DNA of 64,000 nt from Hygrocybe punicea (taxonomy: Eukaryota; Basidiomycota; Agaricomycetes; Agaricales; Hygrophoraceae): NCBI GenBank assembly GCA_963556145.1, contig OY744461.1:8318891-8382890 (forward strand), read 5' to 3'. The notes under the pieces are model-generated. The model did no database searches and was not told the DNA's origin. It saw only the letters and a list, made by a program, of their open reading frames with translations. Positions within the stretch are counted from its first letter, which is position 1, and the number at the start of each line of letters is the position of its first letter. This document shows positions 1-11,100 of the stretch, piece by piece. Position numbers and translations under genes: made by a program.

Positions 1-2
1 CG

Positions 3-2333
3 CTGAGCAACCTTGCTGATGTCCTTGACACGCGATTTGGCCGTACACGCCATATTGAGTATGTCAATGAGGCGATTGTACTGCACCGAGAAGCACTGGG
101 GCTGCTCCCTACTCCTAATCCCGATCGATCCGGCTCACTCAACAACCTCGCTAATGTCCTTATCAGGCGATTTGACCAGAAAGGTCATATTGAGGATGTC
201 AATGAAGCAATTGCACTGCATCGGGAAGCACTCGGGCTGCTCCCTACTCCTCATCCCAATCGCTCCACCTCACTGAACAACCTCGGCAGGGTGCTGAAAA
301 TACGATTCGGCCAGACATGCCATATTGAAGATGTGGATGAGGCAATTGCACTGCTCCAAGAGGCGCTCGGGCTGCGTTCTGCTCCTCATCCCCGTCGATC
401 CTCCTCATTCTGCGACCTTGCTGAAGCGTTCGCGCAGAAATATACCCTGTTGAGGCAGCCACTTGATCTCGAACATGCATTGGATGCCTTTCGAGCTTCC
501 GTTGCTTATGAATATGCCCCCGCACTGGAGCGTTTTCGCATTGCCAAAAGTTGGATTTTCGTTGCACATCAATTTTCACAATGTCCTTTAGAAGCTTATC
601 AGGCTGCCATCACCCTTCTTCCTCGCATCGTTACACTTGATCTGGATTTGCGTTCACGTCAAGAAGCTTTGACTGGAATTGATGGTCTTGCTCGTAATGC
701 TGCCACTTCTGCCATTCAATCAGGTAAATATGGCGAGGCGATCAAATTCCTTGAAGAGGGCAGATCAATCTTTTGGACCCAGGCATTACAGCTTCGAACC
801 CCACTAGCTGAACTAGAATCGAGAGCACCAAGCCTTCTAAAGGAGTTCAAGGATGTATCCCTTGCACTTGAACAAGGCTCCCAGCGAGAAGCATCATGGA
901 GCTTGTCTGGTTCGTTGGAAAAGAGGTTGAACACAGAGCAAGAAGCTGCTCGATACCGTGGCCTCCACAGTATTTGGCTTTCACTACTTGAACAAATTCG
1001 AAGCTTAGATGGTTTTCGTGACTTCCTCCTCCCCACTCCGTTTGACAAGCTGCAGAAGGCAGCTGTGCACGGCACCGTTGTCATCCTCAACGCCAGCGAT
1101 TCTGGCTGTGCAGCACTGGTTGTCACATCGTCAGATATTGCGCATGTACCGCTCCCACGATGCACATTGGAAAATATTGGGATGCTTGCCAAGATGATCC
1201 AAAGCGCGTGCGGCACCAGGTTTGATTTGGTTCCAAAGTCTCAAATACAAGCGCTCAGCAAGCTGATGAGAGATCTGCCTGAATCATCGCGAGAAGATAG
1301 ACATATCCGGCATGCCCCCAGTATAGCAGCCAACTCTGATGAGATATTTCAAGAGGTCCTAGCGATCTTATGGATATCTGTCGTAGAGCCGGTCTTCCGC
1401 TCCTTAAATTTACAGGTATGGCATTTTTTACATCCCTCAAGCGATTTATGTGTTTAGCTACTTCATAGAAAACAGACTCCCCATACCGGCTGTGGTGGTG
1501 TCCCACAGGACTCTTCTCATTTCTTCCTATTCATGCAGCAGGGATCTATGATGTTAATGGCACTGCAGCTGAGAGTGTCTTTGACTATGTTATTCCATCT
1601 TACACGCCCTCGCTGAAATCTCTCCTGGTCAATGAACCTCCCATCGTTGACCAGTTGAAGTTGATGGTGGTCATACAACCTGACGGTCCAAATGGAGGCG
1701 CCCTTCCATACACCAAAGAGGAACTTCGAAACATCGAGAAACACGTGAAGAGCGAGTCTCTGGTTAGGTTGGGAATTGAGAATGTACCGGCAACTGTACA
1801 GGAAGTTATCTCTCATCTTTCGAGCAGTCACATCGTTCATTTCGCCTGCCATGGTAAACAAGATCTGAACAATCCCTTGGAAAGCGGACTTGTTCTTCAC
1901 AATGGCATTCGATTGAAGGTCAAGGAAATTATGAAGCACTCTATGCCCCAGGCCTCACTAACGTTCCTCAGCGCTTGTGAGACGGCAATGGGCGCGGAGG
2001 ACTTGCCTGACGAAGCTGTGCATCTTGCTGCATCGTTGCTGTTCGCCGGATTCCGTGGGGTTATTGCGACCATGTGGTAAGTAAGGAGTTGCTTATGTCT
2101 TCGAGCCTTACATATCCCAATGTCACAGGGCAATGGCCGATGAAGACGGCCCCAAAGTTGCCGACAGCTTTTACGAATACCTATTCCGCGAAGTACCTGG
2201 GTCCATCGGCACTCAGACCCATCCGGATACGACCAATGCTGCTCGGTCACTCCATTACGCCATTTTGAAGCTGCGCAAAAGCAAAAATTGTTCTTTCAAG
2301 CGTTGGGTGCCATTCATTCATATGGGCTTGTAG
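3..2333 (+). CDS. TPR-CHAT protein (5' partial)
   Basis: Reads as exons 3-1415, 1469-2076 and 2129-2333 (introns of 53 and 52 nt, GT..AG), about 741 codons, with the start missing off the left edge. The N-terminal part has tandem TPR-like repeats of about 52 residues, each with the pattern HIE(D/Y)V(N/D)EAI and EALGL; at least three copies are visible. The C-terminal part is a CHAT (caspase-like) domain. The likely catalytic histidine lies in VHFACHG (about 1840) and the cysteine in FLSACETA (about 1975), so the His-Cys dyad is intact. The domain also has the WWCPTG and FLPIHAAGIY stretches usual in basidiomycete CHAT proteins. Family knowledge: CHAT domains are separase/caspase-clan peptidases, and TPR-CHAT proteins are expanded in Agaricomycetes with mostly unknown roles. 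A protease or scaffold function is inference. No frameshift is seen. Confidence 0.88.
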
Positions 2334-2689
2334 GCTTGATAGAGAACTCGTAATTATTAACAATAATAATTTCTTCAGTACAACTGAAATTGTGTTCCAC
2401 TTTCGTTTCGATGTTCCCTGATTTTCTCCGTCCACTCGTGGTGTCAGGTATGGCAATCGAGAGTGATCAGCTCAAAACTCAAAATTCCGGAGTCATACTG
2501 ACATTGAAATAAGGCAAAACCCAAAAGTAAAAATCAAGAATACATTTATTGTGTGACACAATTCCAAAGGCGTATTTTAGATGTCGAAAAATGTGTTGAG
2601 CGCGATATCCTATTGATGAGGTCATAAAGCTATGGATTATTATAAGAATATCTATCTATGGAATACACATAAGCAATAAAGAGTAGGGG

Positions 2690-3006
2690 GTGGGCAAAAC
2701 TAGTGAGGGAAGAGTGGGAGGGGACAGGGAGAGGGCGGGAGGCAGTGCAGGAGGGTGGGGGTAGGCTGGGGAGGTTGGAAGAGGCTGGGAAAGGGCAGGG
2801 GAAGGACGGAGAGGGTGGGGAGGGAAGGGGGATGTGGGAGAGGGCAGGAGAGGGCAGGAGGCAGTGGGAGAGGACTGGAGAGGGCCGGAGAGGCTGGAGA
2901 GGGCGGTAAGCCATGCAGGAGCTGCACAGGAGGCAGGAGAGCGCGGGAGAGGGCGGTTGATGCCATGGCGCTGGAGGGTGGTGCTGGAAAGGGTTGGAGA
3001 TTGTGA
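2690..3006. repeat. G/A-rich imperfect minisatellite
   Basis: About 310 bp of almost pure purine on the + strand, made of degenerate GGAGAGG/GGGCAGGA units. It lies in the roughly 990-bp gap between the TPR-CHAT gene and the 3' end of the SURF6 gene. Proline/serine-rich open frames on either strand are a by-product of the repeat. The rest of the gap (2334-2689 and 3007-3321) shows no gene; it has a 13-bp inverted repeat near 3117-3166. Confidence 0.8.
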
Positions 3007-3321
3007 TCTAGCAGAAGAATTGGTTAGTAACTGATAGTAAAATGAGTTACTTGCCTGCCCATGTATGCGCAGCCTGCTTGTCATCGACAATGATGGTGCT
3101 GGCAACAATGTGGAATTCGGAAGTTGCCGGGTTCCGGAAAGTTCGAGGTGCAATCCGGCGACTTCCGAGTTGTTTTCCTTGCTCGACGTTTTCAACCTCG
3201 ACGTTTTCAACATTGAGCAAATACCCTCGTCGTTGCTGATGCATGAAGTTTCAAGTTATTTTTTTTGTTTGCGCCATCGAGTACTCAAGAGCCCAGTCGG
3301 CTTGTAAAGCAATTCCTGTCA

Positions 3322-4791
3322 TCACTTGGTCTTCCCCCTTGCTTTGCTCTTGTCTTTCCTGAACGACCCGCCTTCAAAACCTGGTCGCGCCTTCCCTTTC
3401 GACTTTCCTATACCTTTCCGCCTGTCATTTCTTCTTTCGTTCCGTGTGGCAATATTATCCGACCGTTTTTTCTGCTTTGCGGCCATCGATGCGGCAATGG
3501 ATTCTTTGCGTTCCTCCCTGCATTGTAAATGCGGTAATGAGCGCAAGATGAAAGCATAACAACGTCAGAAACCGCACCAAGTTTTCTTGCTCTTTGATTT
3601 TTCTTTCCCCTTCTTCTTCACGGCTTTCTTCAGTCTTCCTTCGTCGTCCCTAACCTTCACGCCTTCCAACCGTGCTTCGGCTTTATTCCATTTCTCTCGT
3701 TCTTCTATTGCTTTGCGCTTATCATCTGGTAATGTAGCTATCTTTTCCTTGCGAGCGGCAAGTTGTTCCAGTGCTTGCGTAGGATTCGACGAAGTCTTGA
3801 GCGACTGCGCTTTTTTGCTGGAGGAACCCACTAGAGCTGAGAAAGCCACATTGGCGACAGCAGCTTGTGGGCTGTGAGGTTTTGAAACATGACGTTGGTC
3901 AGGTACGATCAACTGAGTCTGGCAACGGAGAACTATTAAACTTTTGGGGGGGCTGTAAGACGGATGCAAGAATACCTTGGTATGCGGTCCAGTGTTTCCC
4001 CTATCCTTGTTCTGGTTCTTGTCCTTCTTTCCTTTTATCTCCTTCCGCCTCTTTTCCCGAAGAGCCACACGTTGTTGTCTTCGTTCTTCCAATAACTCAT
4101 CCTTGTCAAATGCCTCACCGTTCAAATTCCTGTCCGCATGGGTTCCGCCGTAATGGTTCCGATGACCTCCTTCACGTCCCCGTCGCAGGGCAGCCATTCG
4201 CGCATGCAGTTTTTCACGCAAAACCGCTATACTACCGGATGCAGGCATGGGGATGTTTGCGTCGACCCCACCCTTGTATTCGCCGGACAAGTCAACGGTG
4301 TGATCGATTTCCATAGTAGCGTCTTCATCGTCGTCGTCTGAGTCGGAGGATGCCACGGTGGCTTTCCGTTTGCCTTTTGATGTGGCCTCCTGCTTCTGAA
4401 GGAAGGTCTCGCTTTGTAAATCGACGATAGTTTTGTTGTTTGCCGGGTCGAGCTTTGTGAATTGAAAAATCAGTTTTTTGTTTGTTTTTTTCCCCTGTTG
4501 TGACGTCGTAAAAGAACTCGCCTTTTCCCGTCTCGCCTTTTTGGACGCTTCCTTGATAGCTTGCTTTGGTGCCTTTTGTTTCTTGCTATGTTTCTGGAAT
4601 TTGGATGCTGCCTAGAAACAATTTACTTTTTAACTTGAAGAAATTCTCAGTTCGCGTTTTTAGATGATCACCTGCTCTTCGCTTTGCTCTTGAACCAAAT
4701 AGTATTTGGCGGGGATTAGTTTTAGCAAAGACTCGAAGGTATTGTTGTGCTGTTCCAGTGAGTTTCGCAGTTCTGCCGTCGAGATGGGCAT
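3322..4791 (-). CDS. RRP14: SURF6 / Rrp14 family rRNA-processing protein
   Basis: Four exons on the minus strand: 4791-4672, 4611-3976, 3918-3578 and 3517-3322 (430 residues). The three introns are 60, 57 and 60 nt; the 57-nt one is in frame and could be mistaken for coding sequence. The N-terminus carries the Rrp14 signature [13 protein letters not shown]. The middle is acidic then strongly basic. The C-terminal SURF6 domain has [35 protein letters not shown] and RPGFEGGSF near the end. Family knowledge: Rrp14/SURF6 is a nucleolar protein needed for ribosome subunit maturation and binds nucleic acid through its basic tracts. The start is the ATG at 4791, which directly precedes the conserved N-terminal motif. 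Splicing the last intron restores the KKTWEERKE motif, which supports the model. Confidence 0.93.
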
Positions 4792-5206
4792 CCTGGAGTT
4801 ATTCGGGGTATTATTACCAACTTGAAATTTAGTGTTTGGTGGTCCAACTTTCTTTTCGATTTTTTGCCTTCAAGTCCAGCCGGGATCTTGTATTTTCACA
4901 AAAAATTATATACGGTCACCAAGTTTCCCCTCCAAATGCCCCAACATCAACCAATACATCAAAAGTACTGTACAATATATACTAGAAGGACTGAGTCACT
5001 GCTGATAATTATTACACAACAGGGCCCCGATGTCCCCTAAGCTTGTCCATCGTTCCAAATGCCTACATAGCTGATAGTACTTGGTTAGAGAGAGCCAATC
5101 GAAAAAAGAAGTTCGTTCCGTTGGAGAAGATATGGAGATCCGTAGTCCCCGTCACGGGCCCTGCACAGATACTTTGTAGTTCAGAGCGCTAAAACCGCGA
5201 CGAACC
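4792..5206. other. Intergenic, no gene seen
   Basis: 415 bp between the start of SURF6 and the end of the WSC gene, both on the minus strand. It should hold the SURF6 promoter and the WSC terminator. A short run of stop-rich AT sequence is present; no RNA gene or repeat was recognised. Confidence 0.6.
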
Positions 5207-6137
5207 TCAACTAGATTCGTATGGAGGGGGTACGTCTCCGGCCACAGGAGCGTTATCACTACCCTCTCCATATCGCTGTTGACGAACCCGCGCAAGTTCA
5301 CCCGTGACCTGATCTTGTAGCGCGAGCAATCTTTGCTCAGGGTCTTCAGGCATGTCTCCTTCGGTCGCAGTATTTGGTGAAGAGGATGACTGTGGGCCGG
5401 TGCTGCTGGGTTGTTGCTGCGCAGCCCGTGGGCCCTTCTGCGGAGGTGGGTATTGTCCAATGTCTTGCCTGGCTTCTTCGTCAATGTGTCCTTGAGAAGA
5501 AGAGTAGGGTTCTATTCGAGTTGGCGGGGGTGATTCGTGCCCTAATAAAGGCGAGTCTATTTCAAATTTGATGTTGTGCACGTTGCTGTGTTGGTGTTGA
5601 TGACGATGGTAGAAAAAGTACATTGCCAAAGCGAGGACGACCAGTCCACCTATGACACTGCCGATGATCGTGACAAGGAAACCCGAGGAAGAGTGTCGTG
5701 GTTTCGAGGGATGAGATGTAATTTCATAGACTGACAAAGTCCAAGTTCCTCCACATATTTCCTTCTCGTTCCCAGCGCACGGAGTGCTACAAGCGGACAC
5801 GGTCTTATTATATGGCAGACCCGCACCGCAGAAGCATTGGTTCCCAAACTCGACTCCAGCGTACTTAAATCCCAGTCCATCACAGTACACGCTGCAGGAT
5901 TCGACTGTGTTGCCGGGTGTCTGCTTGAAAGATCCATTGAGAAGCCTGGTTGCTGAATCGTCGAAGCAACCTATATAGTTGACGGCGGCGGTTGCCACCT
6001 GCGATGCATGGAGAATGAGGGCAATTAGTGTGGTCACTGTGATGGCTCCGAACTAGTGAACTCTAAGTTGGCGCTCGATAATTGTCTTGAAGATAACAAA
6101 GGATTCATACCTGCAGCGCATGAGCCTTGATAGTCAT
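5207..6137 (-). CDS. WSC-domain single-pass membrane protein
   Basis: Two exons, 6137-6111 and 6052-5207, with a 58-nt intron; 290 residues. The nine-residue first exon joins in phase to give a hydrophobic signal peptide. A WSC domain follows (about residues 33-118) with the cysteine pattern YIGCF...CSVYC...FGNQCFCG...CSTPC...EICGG. Then come a Ser/Pro linker, one transmembrane helix (about 135-160: FLVTIIGSVIGGLVVLALAM), a His-rich juxtamembrane stretch (YHRHQHQHS) and a Pro/Ser/Gln-rich cytoplasmic tail ending in a PPPYES sequence. Family knowledge: WSC proteins bind glycans and include cell-wall stress sensors, but this arrangement also occurs in many basidiomycete surface proteins. The PPPY-type tail could be a WW-domain or ubiquitin-ligase docking site (inference). 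It is divergent to the PTPA gene, sharing about 190 bp of upstream DNA. Confidence 0.88.
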
Positions 6138-6327
6138 GGAAACGAGTCCTTGAGAGAAGGGAAATTAACTTGTTTTTTAAAATGTGTATGGAAAAACATT
6201 AAATAATGTTGGAAATACGCACAAAAAGACGACAGACTTGGATAAGCTGACGACAGCTGCAGCAGATTGAGCAACGATGATTGAAATAGTAGAGGAAAGA
6301 GGGACAGTTTGTTGTCGTTTTAGCGGC
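6138..6327. promoter_or_regulatory. Bidirectional promoter region
   Basis: 190 bp separating two divergent start codons (WSC gene to the left, PP2A activator to the right). No clear TATA box; this is inferred as a shared promoter from position alone. Confidence 0.45.
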
Positions 6328-7865
6328 ATGGCCACCACGACGGCTACACTGACTCCGAAGTCTCCGATGTACCAGATCCCGCATAAATCTCTTCTTTCAT
6401 TAGACCAGTTAGCGGCATTTCAGACATCCAACACCAGACAGGACATTGTATCATACATTGAATCTCTCAATGATGCTGTAGTGGGCGTGAAGCTGACCGA
6501 CGAGTGTTCGCAGTCCGAGGTACTCCATTTCGTTCGTGAACTGGAATTATTTGATCATCCGTGATCCAGGGCGTCAAAGCTACACTGGGTGTACTAGATA
6601 AAGTGGAACAATTGGCGAAGGACACCCCTCCAGTCAACAATTCGGCGTCTAGGTTTGGCAATCCCGCGTTTAGGAGCTTTTATGATAAAGTCAACGAGGT
6701 ATCTGCTTCCCTAAGACTCTTTCGCCATCCTTATGCAAATAATCTCGAGGAAAGACGGCACATTCTCTACACCGCAACCGTTTGAACATTCCTGAGGAGG
6801 CCATCGCAGAAGTATCAATCTATTTTACGGAGGCATGGGGTAACCGGTCGCGCATCGACTATGGGAGTGGCATGGAATTGAACTTTTTGTGCTGGTTGTA
6901 CGTCCATCAGCAATTCAAGTTCGAACAGCAGAACAGATACTCTGCTTGACAGAATCTGCCTCGAGCGACTCGGAGTTTTTCAACCTAGTGACCATGTTGC
7001 ACTCGTCATCAAAGTATTTTGGAGGTAATTTGCCGAGTTGTGAAGCCGGATTGTTGATGTGTACATCGAGACGTCTACTTCTAGGTATCTGGAGATCATG
7101 CGGGTCCTACAATCAACGTATTGGCTGGAGCCTGCCGGGTCCCATGGCGTGTGGGGTTTGGATGATTACCACTTTTTGCCATTTTTGTTCGGGTCAGCTC
7201 AATTACGAGGTGAGATTTACTCCTTATCATCTTCCCTGTTCCATTGACATGGTATTGTGGTTTGCAAGGGCACAAATATATCAGACCGAAAGCGATACAC
7301 GATGCGGAGGTTGTTGATGAGTATTCCAAGAATTATATCTACTTTGCATGCATAAAATTTATCAACTCAGTGAGTCATTTTCTAATCGCACTATAGAAGG
7401 CGAGGAACACGATCGTAGATCAAAACGGCTTCTTTGCGATGGCACTCGCCCATGCTGGACGATATCTCAGCTGTAAGCAACAGCAGCCGACCGCTCATCC
7501 CATTTGATTCACTTTATTTCTAGGTCAAAACATGGGACAAGGTCAACTCGGGCATGATCAAAATGTATCTCGCAGAAGTTTTTAACAAGCTTCCAGTAAT
7601 GCAACATTTTCTCTTTGGCTCCATTCTTCCGTATGATGGCCCTCCGCTGCCAGCCTCTGCTGCTTCTAGCGGGCTAGATGACACACACTGTGGTCATACT
7701 CGTGCGCACGGGGATCTTGGAAATTCTGGTAAAAAAGAGGTTGGATGGGGGGATTGTTGCGGAATACCGGTACCTTCTGCGTTTGCTGCAGCTCGTGCAG
7801 AACAGGATAAACAGCCGGGGATGAGACCGACAGGACCCGGAATCCGACCTGTTCCTTTCGACTGA
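6328..7865 (+). CDS. PP2A phosphatase activator (PTPA), peptidyl-prolyl isomerase
   Basis: Eight exons: 6328-6519, 6570-6698, 6755-6897, 6953-7024, 7085-7209, 7269-7369, 7419-7472 and 7524-7865; 385 residues, all introns 49-60 nt. Splicing restores the conserved PTPA blocks in order: [29 protein letters not shown], the near-invariant [48 protein letters not shown], then [14 protein letters not shown] and [10 protein letters not shown]. Family knowledge: PTPA (Rrd1/Rrd2/Ypa in yeast) activates the PP2A catalytic subunit and has prolyl isomerase activity. The tail carries [13 protein letters not shown] and ends RPVPFD, as in other basidiomycete copies. Which of the two yeast paralogues it matches cannot be decided here. 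An in-frame ATG at 6277 exists; 6328 was chosen because the protein is conserved only downstream. Confidence 0.93.
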
Positions 7866-8107
7866 TTTTACAATTGGATTTCAGTGAATTTATTTACCGT
7901 TTGCCACTTCGTACGCAGGTTACTATTTATAGTGAGCGTGAGAAATAAGTTGCTGTAACCTTCCTTCCTGACTTTGCCGGCGCATGGTGACCACCGAGCT
8001 TTCCTGTGCTTAAGTTTTCTGCAGCACACCCTCACCCAGCACGCCCTCTCTCTCTTCATTGCTGGAATCCCTCTCGTTGAATTTCCCTTCTCTGTCTGCC
8101 CGTCGCC

Positions 8108-11100
8108 ATGAACAGGCAGTCATCTACGGCCACGAGTGCCCACCAACGGCTGGAGGCTGTGGTCGACCTTTCGACCCTCTCGCCAGTCTCGGACGACATC
8201 ATCGTCTCATGTCTTCGGGAGCGTTTTATGTCGGATCACATCTACACCAAAATCGGCTCGAGTGCACTTGTAGTTGTCAACCCCCACAAGTATCTGGCTA
8301 CAAATGCCGATTCTGTCCTGCACAAGTATGCAGCAGAATACCGCGACACCTCCGAAAAGGAGCTTCTACCTCCTCATATCTTTCAAACCGCTGGTAATGT
8401 GTATTTTCACATGAGGAGAACGACTCAGGATCAGTGTATACTTTTTAAGTAAGCATATTCATTCTCCTCACCCGGACAGTCCGTTGTTCTCAAATTCCTG
8501 GCATAAAAAGTGGCGAGACTGGTAGTGGGAAGTCTGAGAACCGTAGACTTGCGATTAAAACTTTGCTCGAGCTGAGTGTCAGCAATCCTGGCAAAAAAGG
8601 TTCCAAACTCGCCGCCCAAGTTCCTGCCTCAGAATTCGTTCTCGAATCCTTCGGGAATGCTCGCACACTCTTTAATCCCAACGCCTCCCGTTTCGGCAAA
8701 TATACCGAACTGCAGTTCACCGATCGTGGTCGCCTTTGCGGCATCAAGACGCTCGACTACTACCTTGAACGCAATCGCGTAGCTGGTGTGCCCTCTGGTG
8801 AAAGAAACTTCCACATTTTCTATTACCTCGTGGCGGGTGCTTCTGCGGAGGATAGGCAGCACCTCCATCTCATGGAAAAGACAACGTACCGATATCTCGG
8901 CCAGAGGTCCGCCACGGGCCGTCCGAGTGGTACTCATGACGACGATGCATTGCGTTTCGACCGTCTCAAAGTGGCGTTGAAAAGCATCGGTTTTTCCAAA
9001 CGACATGTTGCACAGACCTGTCAACTTGTCGCCGCTATCCTTCATTTAGGCAACCTCGAGTTCACAATTGACCGCCACCGGAACGAGGACGCAGCTGTAG
9101 TGCGCAACACAGATCTTCTGGAGCTTGTTGCTGATTTCCTTGGAGTGCAAGCTCCCGTACTGGAGGCGTCACTTTCGTACAAGACCAAGCTGCTTAAGAA
9201 GGAGCTTTGTACGGTCTTCCTTGACCCGGATGGGGCATCAGATAATCGAGACGATCTTGCCAAAACCCTTTACTCTCTTCTATTCGCATGGCTGAACGAG
9301 CACATCAACCAACGTCTCTGCCGTGACGATTTTGCTACCTTCGTTGGATTGTTCGACCTCCCGGGGCCACAGAACATGTCGACCCGATCAAACTCTTTGG
9401 ACCAGTTTTGCGTCAACTTCGCCAACGAGCGGTTGCAGAACTATATCCAGAAACGGTTGTTCGAGAGCCACGTGAGCGAGTACACCACAGAAGGCATCAC
9501 GCGTTTCGTGCCGCAGGTGCCATACTTTGACAACTCGGAATGTATCCGGTTACTCCAGAATAAGCCTGGTGGGCTGATTCACATCATGGACGATCAGGCC
9601 CGACGGGCACCGAAGAAGACTAATGACACGATGGTGGAGGCATTTGGAAAGCGATGGGCGAACCATTCGTCGTTCAAAACGGGAGGGGCGGATCGTTCCG
9701 GCTTCCCAACGTTCACGGTCAATCACTTCAACGGACCCGTGACGTACTCTTCCGAATGTTTCCTTGAGAGAAACTTAGATGCACTGAATCCGGACTTCGT
9801 TTCGCTTTTCCGTGGTACTGTTGATGGAGTAGAAAGTTCTGGTTCAATCAATCCCTTCGTCAAGGGTCTGTTCTCGGCCAAAGCCATTGCCACTCAGGCG
9901 CACCCCCGGAATGAAGATACTATTGTTTCCGCTCAACAACCAGTCAAACCGATGCGGGCACCATCCACTAGGAGGAAGAACACGACCAAACGCATGCCTA
10001 CTCTCAAAGAGGGCGCAGAAGGTGAAGAAAAAGAGGAGGAGGATGTACCCGCTACTGTGGGTTCCAGTGGAGGCATACCCTGTGTTGCTGGCGAGTTCAG
10101 AGCAGCACTGGATACGCTTTTTGAGACGTTGGACGAGACTCAGCCGTGGTATATCTTTTGTGTGAATCCGAACGACTCACAGTTACCGAATCAGCTGGAG
10201 GGCAGATCTGTCAAGGGCCAGGTGAAAAGTTCAGGACTCTCAGAAATCGCTAGGCGCTGTGTCAATGTATTCGAGGTTAGGATGATGCCGGATGAGTTTT
10301 GTGACAGGTACAAGGAACCGTTGGATGCTGTTGGGGTCGTGGAAGGAGATTCACGGGAACGAGTTCAGCAAGCGAGAACAGCCTTTTCATTCAGCGACCG
10401 GGATATTGTTTTGGGTCAACACAAGGCAAGTGCAGTTTCGGACATTTGTCGACGCCCCTCCTGATTCTACGTTTTGCAGGTATTCCTTTCACAAGAAGCT
10501 TTCCAGAGGCTCGAAAATCGGCTCCGCGCTTGCGATAGTGAAGAACAGAAGCGGAACCGCCTTCGTGATGCTGAAGCGGAAGCTGGACTCGACACTCGTG
10601 GAATCAGCGATATTTACGCTCCATACCCATCTCCTAATGTGGACGGTGGCGAAACCTCGCCTTGGGCGGCTGATGGTTTCAATGCATCTAAGGAAGCGCT
10701 CCCTCTCGTATCAAATGCATCACCATTTCAACGAGCAGATATGTATGATGACGATTACGAGGAGCGTCAATCTTTGCGTAGCGAAGACTTGGACAGGCGG
10801 AGCCGGTTCACTAGCCATCGTGACGATTCAATGTCCAATGTCGGCACAGAATCGTATGCGCCCTCACGGAATATGTTCCAAACTGACAAGAAAGGTCTCA
10901 TCGATAAAGAGGTTTTAGCTGGTGAGATCCAGGAGGGCGAGACGACGGAGGTTTTGAAGGAAACATCTGCCCGTAGGCGTTGGGTAGCTCTTTGCTGGAT
11001 GCTTACGTGGTGGATACCGACACCCTGCTTATCATGGATCGGCCGAATGAAGCGAATGGATGTTCAACAAGCCTGGCGGGAGAAACTTGCTCTTAACATG

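Noticed and set aside
3117..3166. 13-bp inverted repeat near CGGAAGTTGCCGG
   Set aside because: No TIR, duplication or conserved context; too short to claim an element.
2656..3213. Pro/Ser-rich ORFs in the G/A-rich minisatellite
   Set aside because: Explained by the purine repeat; composition only.
3865..3975. A 104-nt intron in SURF6 ending at ACCTCACAG
   Set aside because: It breaks the frame and removes the conserved TQLIVPD motif; the 57-nt in-frame intron 3975-3919 keeps it.
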